From Stenotrophomonas sp. 364 (GTDB lineage: Bacteria; Pseudomonadota; Gammaproteobacteria; Xanthomonadales; Xanthomonadaceae), in the NCBI RefSeq assembly GCF_009832905.1, contig NZ_CP047135.1:1218001-1282000 (forward strand): 64,000 nucleotides of DNA, given 5' to 3'. A model generated the notes under the pieces. It did no database searches. It saw only the letters and a program-made list of their open reading frames with translations, and was not told where the DNA came from. The number at the start of each line of letters is the position of its first letter. The stretch's first letter is position 1. Position numbers and translations under genes: made by a program. Of this stretch, positions 27,800 to 36,170 are shown in pieces.

Positions 27800-27817
27800 A
27801 TTGCGTAAATATGACAG
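27800..27817 (-). promoter_or_regulatory. Candidate Pho box upstream of the porin
   Basis: On the minus strand an exact CTGTCAT (27811-27817) is followed after the AT-rich spacer ATTT by ACGCAAT, a poor second repeat. The site lies 55-72 bases before the porin start codon. The perfect first half and A/T-rich spacer are suggestive, but one strong half-site only. Confidence 0.5.
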
Positions 27818-27926
27818 TTTCAGGCAAACCGACGGCCGGCCCGGGTCAGGCCCTGTCAGGGGTTGCCATTGATGCCCGACGCAGATGACGGTCGGGTTGC
27901 GTGCAGATGGCAGTCGCGGTGCCGCG

Positions 27927-28616
27927 TCAGGCGGCGGTTTTCTGCTTGAACCGGCACAGGTCGCGGATGACGCATTGCGGGCAGTCCGGCTTGCGCGCCT
28001 TGCACACATAGCGGCCGTGCAGGATCAGCCAGTGGTGCGCATCGAGCAGGAACTCGGCCGGGATCACCTTCACCAGCAGGTCCTCCACTGCGCGGACGTC
28101 CTTGCCCGGGGCCAGCCCGGTGCGGTTGGACACGCGGAAGATGTGGGTATCCACCGCCATCACCGGTTCGCCGAAGGCGGTGTTGAGCACCACGTTGGCG
28201 GTCTTGCGGCCCACCCCGGGCAGCGCCTCCAGCGCGGCACGGTCGCGCGGGACCTCGCCGCCGTGCTGGTCGATCAGCATCGCGCAGGCGGCGATCACGT
28301 TCTTGGCCTTGGCGTTGAACAGGCCGATGGTGGCGATGTACTTCTTCAGGCCGTCTTCGCCCAGCGCAAGCATCGCCTGCGGCGTGTTGGCCACGGGAAA
28401 CAGCTTGCGGGTGGCCTTGTTGACGCCCACGTCGGTGGCCTGCGCAGACAGCGCCACGGCCACCAGCAGTTCGAACGGCGAGCTGTACTCCAGTTCGGTC
28501 TTCGGGTGCGGATTGAGTTCGCGCAGGCGCGTGAACATCTCGATCACGTCGGCCTTCGGCATGCGCGCGCTGCGCGGCGCAGGTTTGGCCGTCGGGGTAC
28601 TCTTCATCGTGCTCAT
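27927..28616 (-). CDS. nth: Endonuclease III
   Basis: Endonuclease III is a bifunctional DNA glycosylase/AP lyase that removes oxidised pyrimidines. The 229 residues carry the helix-hairpin-helix LPGVGRKTANVV with the catalytic lysine, the catalytic aspartate in AVDTHIFRVSNR, and the C-terminal [4Fe-4S] ligands C-X6-C-X2-C-X5-C (CKARKPDCPQCVIRDLC). The ATG overlaps the preceding small gene by 4 bp. An N-terminal basic extension of about 20 residues precedes the conserved core. Confidence 0.97.
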   Translation of the reverse strand: MSTMKSTPTAKPAPRSARMPKADVIEMFTRLRELNPHPKTELEYSSPFELLVAVALSAQATDVGVNKATRKLFPVANTPQAMLALGEDGLKKYIATIGLFNAKAKNVIAACAMLIDQHGGEVPRDRAALEALPGVGRKTANVVLNTAFGEPVMAVDTHIFRVSNRTGLAPGKDVRAVEDLLVKVIPAEFLLDAHHWLILHGRYVCKARKPDCPQCVIRDLCRFKQKTAA

Positions 28617-28975
28617 CGGGAGGTCTTGCCGGCAGCCTTGGCCTTCGCGCGCGCCAGGATCGCGGCGGCGGCGGGCGGCAGGGCCGGCTTCAGTTCGGGG
28701 GTAGGGGCAGGCGGTGCGCGGCGCGCCTCGCGCTCGGCGGCGCGGCGGGCCAGCCGCTGCGCGCGCTGCTGGTAGCGCGCGCGCGCGGCCCAGGCGCGGC
28801 GCAGCTGCTGCTGGGCCTGCAGCAGGCGCGCGGCAAGATCCGGGTGGCCCGGCAGCAGTGCGGCATCACCCGGTGAGGGCACGTAGTCCATCAGGCCCGC
28901 TGCCAGCGCAGCGTCCAGATCGTCATCCAGCACCAACAGCAACAGGCGGGCGGGCAGGGCGGGTGCGGCGTGCAT
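28613..28975 (-). CDS. Small conserved-looking protein of unknown function, coupled to nth
   Basis: The 120 residues comprise an N-terminal hydrophobic/acidic stretch (RLLLLVLDDDLDAALAAGLMDYV) and a long arginine/alanine-rich helix (about residues 55-90) that could be a coiled coil or nucleic-acid-binding segment, then a basic tail. I do not recognise the family. The start is 3 bases after the enoyl-CoA hydratase stop and the end overlaps nth by 4 bp (ATGA), so it is a translated member of a three-gene operon. Confidence 0.7.
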   Translation of the reverse strand: MHAAPALPARLLLLVLDDDLDAALAAGLMDYVPSPGDAALLPGHPDLAARLLQAQQQLRRAWAARARYQQRAQRLARRAAEREARRAPPAPTPELKPALPPAAAAILARAKAKAAGKTSR

Positions 28976-28978
28976 GGC

Positions 28979-29776
28979 TCAGCGGTTCTGGAACACCGGC
29001 GGGCGCCGGGCAAGGAAGGCGGCGGTGCCTTCGCGCATGTCCTCGGTGGCGAACATCAGCCCGAACTGCGCACTTTCGTATTCCAGGCCTTCGCCCAGTG
29101 CGCTTTCGCCGCCCACGTGGATCGCATCCAGGATGCCGCGCAGCGCCAGCGGCGCGGCCTTGGCCAGCTGCACTGCCAGTTCGGCCACGCGCGCGTCGAG
29201 CGCGTCGGCGGCTACCACCTCGTTGACGATGCCCAGCTGCAGGGCGCGCGACGCGGCGATCGGCGTGCCCAGCAGGCACAGCTCCAGCGCGGCGGCGCGG
29301 CCGCACAGGCGCAGCAGGCGCTGGCTGCCGCCGAAGCCGGGAATCAGCCCCAGGTTGATCTCCGGCTGGCCCACTTTGGCGGTGTCCGCGGCGATGCGCA
29401 GGTGGCAGGCCATGGCCAGTTCCAGCCCACCGCCCAGCGCAAATCCGTTGATCCGGGCCAGCACCGGCTTGGGCATGCGCTCGATGCGGCGCATCAATTT
29501 CTGGCCCAGGAGGGAGAAGTCACGTCCCTGAACCGGGGTCAATACGTTCATTTCCGCAATGTCCGCGCCGGCCACGAAGGCCTTCGGGCCGGCCCCGGTC
29601 AGCACTACCACGCGCACTGCCGGATCGGCTGCGGCCGCCGCAAACGCCGCATCCAGGGCCTCCAGCGTGGCGCGGTTGAGGGCATTGAGCTTGTCCGGCC
29701 GGTTCACGGTCACGGTGCGGATGGCACCGTCATCGGCAACGTCGATAGGGGCGGGGGCGATGGGGGCGTCGGCCAC
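28979..29776 (-). CDS. Enoyl-CoA hydratase/isomerase family protein
   Basis: This is a crotonase-fold protein of 265 residues, predicted to hydrate trans-2-enoyl-CoA in fatty-acid or amino-acid breakdown. It contains the CoA-binding and oxyanion segments FVAGADIAEM and GFALGGGLELAMACH (first catalytic glutamate in LEL) and the second glutamate in KVGQPEINLGLIPGFGG. The GTG start has AGGAG 8 bases upstream. It leads the operon with the small protein and nth, a linkage with no obvious functional logic. Confidence 0.9.
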   Translation of the reverse strand: MADAPIAPAPIDVADDGAIRTVTVNRPDKLNALNRATLEALDAAFAAAAADPAVRVVVLTGAGPKAFVAGADIAEMNVLTPVQGRDFSLLGQKLMRRIERMPKPVLARINGFALGGGLELAMACHLRIAADTAKVGQPEINLGLIPGFGGSQRLLRLCGRAAALELCLLGTPIAASRALQLGIVNEVVAADALDARVAELAVQLAKAAPLALRGILDAIHVGGESALGEGLEYESAQFGLMFATEDMREGTAAFLARRPPVFQNR

Positions 29777-29814
29777 GGCGGGACTCCTGAAAAACGTTAA
29801 AAAAAAGTGATGTT

Positions 29815-29841
29815 GAACTCTTGAAACGAAGTCAGGTCAGA
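29815..29841 (+). promoter_or_regulatory. Possible sigmaE-type promoter of the FKBP-like gene
   Basis: GAACTC (29815-29820), a 15-bp spacer and GTCAGA (29836-29841) resemble the extracytoplasmic sigmaE pattern (GAACTT-N15/16-GTCNNA), about 104 bases before the start codon. In E. coli fkpA belongs to the sigmaE regulon, which makes the match more plausible. The -35 element is imperfect. Confidence 0.35.
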
Positions 29842-29944
29842 GCCTGCGTCGTTAGTGGCGGTTCAACGTTGCGGCGGCTATCCTAACCCGTCGCCTCAGG
29901 GCGGCCCAATGCGTCCTGAGTTACCACCCCTGGAGAAACGTTTG

Positions 29945-30646
29945 ATGAAGTTGCGTTCTATCGCGGTCGCCGTCGCGGCCCTGGCCCTGACGGGCAATGC
30001 CTTCGCCCAGGACACCTCGTCCGAAAAGGGCAAGCTGAGCTATTACTTCGGTTACGACTACGGTAACAACCTGGCTGAACTCACCGCCCGCGGCGAGCAG
30101 CTGGACATCAACTCGGTGGTCAAGGGCCTGCAGGATGCCTACGCCAAGAAGCAGCCGTCGATCACGGCCGAGCAGTTGAAGCCGGCGGTCGAAGCCTTCC
30201 AGAAGCGTGAGCAGGGTCGTGCCCAGGCCGCCAAGGCCGAATACGACAAGGCCGCAGCCGACAACAAGACCAAGAGCACCCAGTTCCTGGCCGCCAACAA
30301 GGCCAAGGCCGGCGTGCAGGCGCTGCCGAGCGGCGTGCAGTACCGCGTGATTGAAGCCGGCAAGGGCGCCAAGCCGACCCAGGCCAGCACCGTGCAGCTG
30401 GAAGTCGCCGGTCCGTACCCGTACGGCACCCGTCCGGCTGAAGCGCGTCCGGCGCAGCAGATTCCGTCGATCAAGGTCAGCGAAGTCGAAATGAAGGCCA
30501 TGCGCGAAGTGCTCGTGCAGATGCCGGCCGGCTCGAAGTGGGAAGTCACCCTGCCGCCGGAACAGGCCTACGGTGCCGACCCGCGTACCCCGTTCCCGCC
30601 GAACGTGGCGGTGCAGTTCGAGATCAAGCTGGTCAGCGTCAAGTAA
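29945..30646 (+). CDS. FkpA-like periplasmic protein with a divergent FKBP domain
   Basis: The 233 residues have a Sec signal (ending GNAFA). An FkpA-type helical dimerisation domain (KGKLSYYFGYDYGNNLAEL, VVKGLQDAY) and a long lysine/alanine helix (about residues 90-118) follow. A C-terminal FKBP-like domain starts LPSGVQYRVIEAGKGAKPT and ends VQFEIKLVSVK. The middle of that domain departs from FKBP: VEYTG becomes LEVAG, and the FDSS aspartate and active-site tryptophan (IPGW) are absent. Prolyl isomerase activity is thus doubtful; a chaperone role in the periplasm is more likely. GGAG lies 9 bases before ATG 29945. Confidence 0.85.
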   Translation: MKLRSIAVAVAALALTGNAFAQDTSSEKGKLSYYFGYDYGNNLAELTARGEQLDINSVVKGLQDAYAKKQPSITAEQLKPAVEAFQKREQGRAQAAKAEYDKAAADNKTKSTQFLAANKAKAGVQALPSGVQYRVIEAGKGAKPTQASTVQLEVAGPYPYGTRPAEARPAQQIPSIKVSEVEMKAMREVLVQMPAGSKWEVTLPPEQAYGADPRTPFPPNVAVQFEIKLVSVK

Positions 30647-30663
30647 TACGCGTTGTACCTCGA

Positions 30664-30694
30664 ACGCGCCGGTGAATCACCGGCGCGTTTTTTT
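30664..30694 (+). terminator. Intrinsic terminator after the FKBP-like gene
   Basis: An 11-bp perfect stem (ACGCGCCGGTG / CACCGGCGCGT) with an AAT loop is followed by seven T residues, 18 bases after the stop codon. It is one of the strongest terminators in the window. Confidence 0.93.
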
Positions 30695-30797
30695 GTGTCC
30701 GCCATGCCGCGCCAGGCGTCCGTGGATGGACCGAAGAGACGGCCCGACAGTGCCTGAAAACCGCGCAGATCCCGTGCATTCGCGCTACTGTTGCCCG

Positions 30798-31610
30798 GTG
30801 CATTCCCTGGCAGACCCCACGCATGCAATACCCACACCCTGCATCGGCATCTGTGCGCTGGATCGCGCCGGGCTGTGCACGGGCTGCCTGCGCAGCGTGG
30901 ATGAAATCACCCGCTGGTCCACGATGACTCGACACCAACAGAACCATGTCATGCAGCACACGCTGCCGCTGCGCGAGCAGTTGCGGCAATCGCTGCGCGG
31001 CTCGCTGGCCGAACACGAGCGCCTGTTGCGCGCCCTGCACCCGCTGGACCAGCCGCCCACCGGCGATGGCTGGAACCGCAGCGAACTGATCGATCTGCTG
31101 CCGCCCGGTCCGCCGGTGGAAGCGGCGGTGCTGGCCGGCATCGTGCCGCGCGCCGAAGGCGCGCAGGTAATTCTCACCCGGCGCACCGAAACGCTGCGCC
31201 AGCACGGTGGGCAGGTGGGCTTTCCCGGTGGCCGCACCGAGCCGGACGATCGCGATGCGGTGGCTGCCGCGCTGCGCGAAAGCGAGGAAGAAATCGCGCT
31301 GCCCGCCGAGCAGGTCCAGGTGCTCGGCTATCTGGACCCGTTCGTGACCATCACCGGCTACCGGGTGATGCCGGTGGTGGCGGTGATCGACCCGGCCTTC
31401 GTGGCGGTGCCGCAGCCGGATGAAGTGGCCGAAGTGTTCGAAGTGCCGTTGGCCTACCTGATGGATCCGGACAACCTGCGCCACGTGGACATCGAGCACC
31501 GTGGCCGTGTGCGCCACGTGCTGGAGTACGGCTGGCCCGGCCAGCGCATCTGGGGCGCCACCGCCGCCATTCTCTACAACCTGCGTCGCCGCCTGGAGCA
31601 GACCGAATGA
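30798..31610 (+). CDS. DUF1289-Nudix fusion, CoA pyrophosphatase (NudL-like)
   Basis: This continuous frame encodes two domains. The first 60 or so residues are a DUF1289 domain with its cysteine signature (PCIGICALDRAGLCTGC). The rest is a Nudix hydrolase of the coenzyme A pyrophosphatase type (ILTRRTETLRQHGGQVGFPGG, then the Nudix box ending ALRESEEEIAL). It would cleave CoA or oxidised CoA to phosphopantetheine products. The start is uncertain: GTG 30798 (270 residues) begins just before DUF1289, and ATG 30726 is possible. It overlaps the next gene by 4 bp. The two domains are usually separate proteins. Confidence 0.82.
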   Translation: MHSLADPTHAIPTPCIGICALDRAGLCTGCLRSVDEITRWSTMTRHQQNHVMQHTLPLREQLRQSLRGSLAEHERLLRALHPLDQPPTGDGWNRSELIDLLPPGPPVEAAVLAGIVPRAEGAQVILTRRTETLRQHGGQVGFPGGRTEPDDRDAVAAALRESEEEIALPAEQVQVLGYLDPFVTITGYRVMPVVAVIDPAFVAVPQPDEVAEVFEVPLAYLMDPDNLRHVDIEHRGRVRHVLEYGWPGQRIWGATAAILYNLRRRLEQTE

Positions 31611-32509
31611 CCCCCCGCCTCCCTACCTGGACCACCTTGGTCGATGCCGTCGATCTGGCCGCAACCCTGGGCCAGGCCGGCACCCGCGTGCTTGACGCGC
31701 GCGCCACGGCCAGTACCGCGGTGCGCGTGATGGACGCGCGTTTCGCGCTGGCCGATCCGCAGTCCGGTGCGCAGGCTTACGCGCAGGGGCATCTTCCCGG
31801 GGCGCTGCACGCCGATCTTGATCGTGACCTGGCCGACCTGAGCAAGACCGGCCACGGCCGCCATCCGCTGCCCGACAGTGACACGTTCGCGGCCACGCTG
31901 GGGCGTTGGGGCATCGCGCCCGATACCGAGGTGGTGGTTTACGACGCCGCGGATGGCAGCATGGCGGCCGCGCGCCTGTGGTGGCTGCTGCGGCTGATGG
32001 GCCATGCGCGGGTCGCGGTGCTCGACGGCGGCGTGGCGGCCTGGCAGGCCGCTGGCCTGGCGCTGACCACCGACCAACCGGTGGTGGAGCCTCTACCGCC
32101 CTATCCGGGCCGTTTCGATCGCGGCCAGGTCGCCACGGTCGACGAAGTCGCCGCACGGCTCAAGCATGCGCCGGGGTGGCTGCTGGATGCGCGCGCGGGC
32201 GAGCGGTTCCGCGGCGAAGTGGAGCCGCTCGACCCGGTGGCCGGCCACGTTCCCGGCGCGGTCAACCGACCGTTCGCGCTGAACGTGGCAGACGGCCGCC
32301 TGCGCCCGGCGCCTGATCTGCGCGCCGCATTGCAGCCGTTGATCGGCACCCATGCCCCCGAACAGGTAGTGCTGATGTGCGGCTCGGGCGTCACCGCCTG
32401 TCACCTGTTGCTGGCCATGGAAGTGGCCGGCCTGCACGGCGCAAAGGTCTATGCCGATTCGTGGAGCGGCTGGGTCAGCGACGCCTCGCGCCCGGTCGCC
32501 ACCGGCTGA
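31607..32509 (+). CDS. Two-domain sulfurtransferase (SseA/rhodanese family)
   Basis: The 300 residues form two rhodanese domains: an N-terminal inactive one (DAADGSMAAARLWWLLRLMGH) and a C-terminal one with the active loop CGSGVTA, nucleophile C258. A CG(S)GVTA loop fits the 3-mercaptopyruvate/thiosulfate sulfurtransferase group (SseA), which transfers sulfane sulfur to thiols or cyanide. The ATG overlaps the preceding Nudix gene by 4 bp. Substrate preference cannot be decided from the loop alone. Confidence 0.9.
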   Translation: MTPRLPTWTTLVDAVDLAATLGQAGTRVLDARATASTAVRVMDARFALADPQSGAQAYAQGHLPGALHADLDRDLADLSKTGHGRHPLPDSDTFAATLGRWGIAPDTEVVVYDAADGSMAAARLWWLLRLMGHARVAVLDGGVAAWQAAGLALTTDQPVVEPLPPYPGRFDRGQVATVDEVAARLKHAPGWLLDARAGERFRGEVEPLDPVAGHVPGAVNRPFALNVADGRLRPAPDLRAALQPLIGTHAPEQVVLMCGSGVTACHLLLAMEVAGLHGAKVYADSWSGWVSDASRPVATG

Positions 32510-32520
32510 TGCCCGGACCC

Positions 32521-32609
32521 GTAATGCCGGGCTGTGCCCGGCAAAAAAAACCGTAGTGCCGGGCTCTGCCCGGCAAGCAAACCCGCAGTGCCGGGCTCTG
32601 CCCGGCAAC
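32521..32609. repeat. Three SMAG-type palindromes in direct orientation
   Basis: GTAATGCCGGGCTGTGCCCG (from 32521), GTAGTGCCGGGCTCTGCCCG (from 32553) and GCAGTGCCGGGCTCTGCCCG (from 32585) follow each other at a 32-bp period between two convergent genes. They are all in the same orientation, unlike the inverted pairs elsewhere. They may end both transcripts. Confidence 0.85.
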
Positions 32610-32614
32610 CCGAT

Positions 32615-33184
32615 TCAACCCCGCAGTTCCTGCAGGGCTACCGCCGCCAACACCCGCGGCCACGGGAACAACGGACCGGGATCGCGCTTGCGCGGCACCC
32701 GCCGATCCGGATCGTCGCTGGCCACTTCCTCGCGCGTGTCCAGCCACTCGTGCCCGGCGATGTACTGCAGGCCCGGCAAGGTCTGGCACAGGTGCTGCAG
32801 CAGGTCGATCAGCGCGGCGATCTGGGCATCGGGGTAGGGCTCGTCCATGGCCTGGTGGCGCGAATCCAGCCAGTGCGGGTAGCGCCCGCGGTTGACCAGC
32901 TCGATCCCGATCGAACGCGGGTTGTAGCCGCTGACATGGTGCGCCACCCGGTCCACCGCCACGTACTGCACGATGCGGCCGTCACGGTCGATGTAGAAGT
33001 GCCCGCTGTTGCCACTGCCGCTGGCGTACAGCACACGCTCGCCGTACGCGCGCGCCATGGCCAGGTCGGGCAGTTCGGTGCAGTGGATCACCACCAGGTC
33101 GATCTGCGCCGGCACGCGCGCCTGCAGGCTGTCCTGGTAGGGCAGGGGCTGCGGATCGATCGGTGGCGGGGCGCGGCCGGGCAT
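32615..33184 (-). CDS. AmpD-like N-acetylmuramoyl-L-alanine amidase
   Basis: This zinc amidase of the Amidase_2 family has 189 residues and no signal peptide, so it is predicted cytoplasmic like AmpD, acting on imported anhydromuropeptides. Likely zinc ligands are H34 (VVIHCTE), H145 (AGHEWLD) and D168 (RKRDPGP). The spacing between the last two is about 13 residues longer than the AmpD pattern. GHFYIDRDGRIVQYV and NPRSIGIELVN are typical of the fold. A canonical AmpD probably exists elsewhere; whether this copy affects beta-lactamase induction is unknown. Confidence 0.85.
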   Translation of the reverse strand: MPGRAPPPIDPQPLPYQDSLQARVPAQIDLVVIHCTELPDLAMARAYGERVLYASGSGNSGHFYIDRDGRIVQYVAVDRVAHHVSGYNPRSIGIELVNRGRYPHWLDSRHQAMDEPYPDAQIAALIDLLQHLCQTLPGLQYIAGHEWLDTREEVASDDPDRRVPRKRDPGPLFPWPRVLAAVALQELRG

Positions 33185-33241
33185 GGCGCGATGCTAGCAT
33201 TCCGCCATGAACGCTCAAATCGATTCCTGCCCGGTGCGTGC

Positions 33242-33769
33242 ATGAGCCGCGGCCACTGCATCCTTTCCCACGGCTTTGAAAGCGGCCCGGACGCCACCAA
33301 GGTGACCGCGCTGGCCGAGGTCGCCCAGCGCCTGGGCTGGACCCATGAACGCCCCGATTACACCGACCTGGACGCCATGCGCGCGGTCAGCAGCGTGGGC
33401 GATGTGCGCGCGCGCCTGCAGCGGCTGCTCGCCCTGGCCGCCGCGGCCGCCCCGCGCGGCCCGGTGGTGCTGGCGGGCTCCAGCCTGGGCGCCTACATCT
33501 CGGCCATCGCCTCGCTGCAGGTCCCCACCCGGGGCCTGTTCCTGATGGTGCCGCCCACCACCATGGGCCCGATGCCGGCCTTGGACGCGGCCGCAGTGCC
33601 CACCAGCGTGGTGCATGCCTGGCATGACGAGCTGATTCCGGCCGCGCAGGTGATCGCCTGGGCCCAGGCCCGCTCGGCGCGGCTGCTGCTGGTCGATGAC
33701 GGGCACCGGCTGAACAACCACGTCGAGGTGTCGGCGCGGGCGTTCGAGGAATTGCTGCTGTCGCTGTGA
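33242..33769 (+). CDS. YqiA-like alpha/beta hydrolase
   Basis: This small alpha/beta hydrolase (175 residues) has an oxyanion segment HGFESGP, nucleophile elbow GSSLGAY with S81, and a terminal histidine in LLVDDGHRL. The catalytic acid is probably in WHDELI. Size and motifs resemble the YqiA/UPF0227 esterase group. The true substrate is unknown. ATG 33242 overlaps the stop of a 12-codon frame (33207-33245) by 4 bp. Confidence 0.8.
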   Translation: MSRGHCILSHGFESGPDATKVTALAEVAQRLGWTHERPDYTDLDAMRAVSSVGDVRARLQRLLALAAAAAPRGPVVLAGSSLGAYISAIASLQVPTRGLFLMVPPTTMGPMPALDAAAVPTSVVHAWHDELIPAAQVIAWAQARSARLLLVDDGHRLNNHVEVSARAFEELLLSL

Positions 33770-34011
33770 CGGCGGCCCGACCGGGACAGCGCACTGCCGT
33801 GCCGTAGCGGCGCAGCGATCGACGTTCGGTGCCTGCCCGTTCGCTGACGGCGCAGCGACCTGCCATCGGCTGTGCCCGGGATCCGGTGCCCTGTCCGCGC
33901 CGCCGGGGCGATCCTGCCCCGGTCACGTACAATGGCCCTCCTGGCGCCCGCGCCGGGCTGCTTGCCGTGCCCGAGGGCACCCCTTCTCCGCTGACCTGCG
34001 ATACCGATCCT

Positions 34012-36156
34012 GTGAAATTCTTTGTTTCCTGCGCCAAGGGCCTGGAGTACCTGCTTGCCGACGAACTGTTGGCGCTCGGCCTGGACAAGGCCACCGCCAC
34101 CATTTCCGGCGTCAACGCCGAGGGCGAACTGTCGCAGGCGCTGCGGGTGGTGCTCTGGTCGCGCCTGGCCAGCCGGGTGCTGTGGCCGCTGACCGAGTTC
34201 GACTGCCCCGATGAAGGCTCGCTCTACCAGGGCGTGTCGGCAATGGCGTGGGAGCAGCACATCAGCCCCGAGCTGACCCTGTCGGTGGACGCGCACGTGT
34301 CCGGGACCGAAATCACCCACGCGCGCTTTGCCGCGCAGCGGGTCAAGGACGGCGTGGTCGACAGCCTGCGTTCGCAGGGCCTGGAGCGGCCGTCGGTCAA
34401 TACCGAATTCCCCGATGTGCGCATCAATCTGTCGCTGCGCAAGGGCCGGGCCACGATCTCGATCGACCTGGGCGGTGGCCCGATGCACCGCCGCGGCTGG
34501 CGCATGGCGCAGAACGATGCGCCGCTGAAGGAAAACCTGGCCGCCGCCGTGCTGCTGCGTGCCAACTGGCCGAAGATCCACCGCGAAGGTGGTGGCCTGC
34601 TCGACCCGATGTGCGGCAGCGGCACGCTGCTGATCGAAGGCGCCTTGATGGCCGCCGACGTGGCCCCGGGCCTGCAGCGCCACGGCAGCATTCCGCCGAG
34701 CCGCTGGCTGGGCTTCGACCGCGATGCCTGGAACAGCCTGATGGACGAAGCGCGCGCCCGCGAAACCGCCGGCCGCAGCGCTCTCAAGCAGGTCATCCAT
34801 GGCAGCGACGTGGATCCGCACGCCATCCACGCAGCCAAGCAGAACGCCGAAACGGCCGGCGTGGCCCATGCGATCTGGTTCGGCGTGCGCGACATCACCG
34901 ATGTGCAGGTGCCGCCGCAGGACACCGGCTGCGTGGTCTGCAACCCGCCCTATGACGAGCGCCTGGCCGCCGACGCGGTGCTGTACCGCCAGCTCGGCGA
35001 TGCGCTCAAGCGCACGGTGCCGCAGTGGCGCGCCAGCCTGTTGTGCGGCAGCGCCGACCTGGCTTTCGCCACCGGCCTGCGCGCCAACAAGAAGTACCAG
35101 CTGTTCAACGGCGCCATCGAGTGCGCGCTGATCGTCTGCGACCCCATCGCGGTGCCGCAGCGCGAGAACGCCGGGCAGCCGCGTGAGCTCAGCGAAGGCG
35201 CGCAGATGGTGGCCAACCGCCTGCGCAAGAACATCAAGAAGTTCAAGAACTGGCGCGCCCGCGAAGCAATCACCTGCTACCGCGTCTACGATGCCGACCT
35301 GCCCGAGTACGCCGCGGCCATCGACGTGTACGAAGAAGACGGCGGCGCACGGCGTACCTTCCTGCACGTGCAGGAATACGCTGCACCGGCCACCATTCCC
35401 GACGTTGACGTACGCCGCCGCCGCAACGAGCTGCTGTCGGCTGCCCGCGACGTGTTCCAGGTGCCGGCCGAGCAGGTGGCGCTGAAGTCGCGCGAACGTG
35501 GCAAGGGCGGCAGCAAGTACGGTCGTTTCGAGCAGCGCGGCGAGTTCGTGCTGGTACGCGAGAACGACGCGCTGCTGCGCGTGAACCTGTTCGACTACCT
35601 CGACACCGGCCTGTTCCTGGACCACCGCCCGCTGCGCTGGCACATGGCCCAGGAGGCGATCGGCAAGCGCTTCCTCAACCTGTTCTGCTACACCGGCGTG
35701 GCCAGCGTGCAGGCGGCGGTGGCGGGTGCGGCGTCGACCACCAGCGTGGACCTGTCCGGCACCTACCTGCAGTGGTGTGCCGACAACCTGGCCCTCAACG
35801 GCAAGGGCGGCAGCCAGCACCAGCTGATCCAGGCCGATGCCCTGGCCTGGCTGGAGGCCGAGCGGCACCGCTTCGATGTGATCTTCTGCGATCCGCCGAC
35901 CTTCTCCAACTCCGCGCGCGCCGAAGACTTCGACGTGCAGCGCGAGCACGTGCGCCTGCTGCGCGCGGCCGTGGCGCGGTTGAGCCCCGAGGGCGTGCTG
36001 TACTTCTCCAACAACTTCCGCCGCTTCAAGCTGGATGAGGAAGCGATCAAGGAATTTGCCGAGTGCAGGGAGATCTCCGCCGACACCATCGGCGACGACT
36101 TCGAGCGTAACCCGCGCATCCACCGCGCATGGGAACTGCGCCGTTACGGCGCCTGA
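34012..36156 (+). CDS. rlmL: Bifunctional 23S rRNA guanine methyltransferase RlmKL
   Basis: This 714-residue fusion enzyme modifies 23S rRNA with two methyltransferase domains: N2 of G2445 (RlmL half) and N7 of G2069 (RlmK half). A THUMP domain opens the protein ([17 protein letters not shown]). The first methyltransferase has [16 protein letters not shown] and the base-binding CNPPYDERL. The second has [16 protein letters not shown] and CDPPTFSNS. Length matches E. coli RlmL (702). GTG 34012 is chosen as the start because the upstream frame (to 33829) lacks homology-like sequence. Confidence 0.96.
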   Translation: MKFFVSCAKGLEYLLADELLALGLDKATATISGVNAEGELSQALRVVLWSRLASRVLWPLTEFDCPDEGSLYQGVSAMAWEQHISPELTLSVDAHVSGTEITHARFAAQRVKDGVVDSLRSQGLERPSVNTEFPDVRINLSLRKGRATISIDLGGGPMHRRGWRMAQNDAPLKENLAAAVLLRANWPKIHREGGGLLDPMCGSGTLLIEGALMAADVAPGLQRHGSIPPSRWLGFDRDAWNSLMDEARARETAGRSALKQVIHGSDVDPHAIHAAKQNAETAGVAHAIWFGVRDITDVQVPPQDTGCVVCNPPYDERLAADAVLYRQLGDALKRTVPQWRASLLCGSADLAFATGLRANKKYQLFNGAIECALIVCDPIAVPQRENAGQPRELSEGAQMVANRLRKNIKKFKNWRAREAITCYRVYDADLPEYAAAIDVYEEDGGARRTFLHVQEYAAPATIPDVDVRRRRNELLSAARDVFQVPAEQVALKSRERGKGGSKYGRFEQRGEFVLVRENDALLRVNLFDYLDTGLFLDHRPLRWHMAQEAIGKRFLNLFCYTGVASVQAAVAGAASTTSVDLSGTYLQWCADNLALNGKGGSQHQLIQADALAWLEAERHRFDVIFCDPPTFSNSARAEDFDVQREHVRLLRAAVARLSPEGVLYFSNNFRRFKLDEEAIKEFAECREISADTIGDDFERNPRIHRAWELRRYGA

Positions 36157-36170
36157 CGGGAAACGGCTGC

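Noticed and set aside
33207-33245. 12-codon frame (MNAQIDSCPVRA) overlapping the YqiA-like start by 4 bp
   Set aside because: The ATGA overlap looks like coupling, but there is no Shine-Dalgarno and no attenuator-like structure; chance is more likely.
33493-36123. 876-codon frame antisense to rlmKL
   Set aside because: It mirrors rlmKL, has no domain pattern, and covers a well-supported gene.
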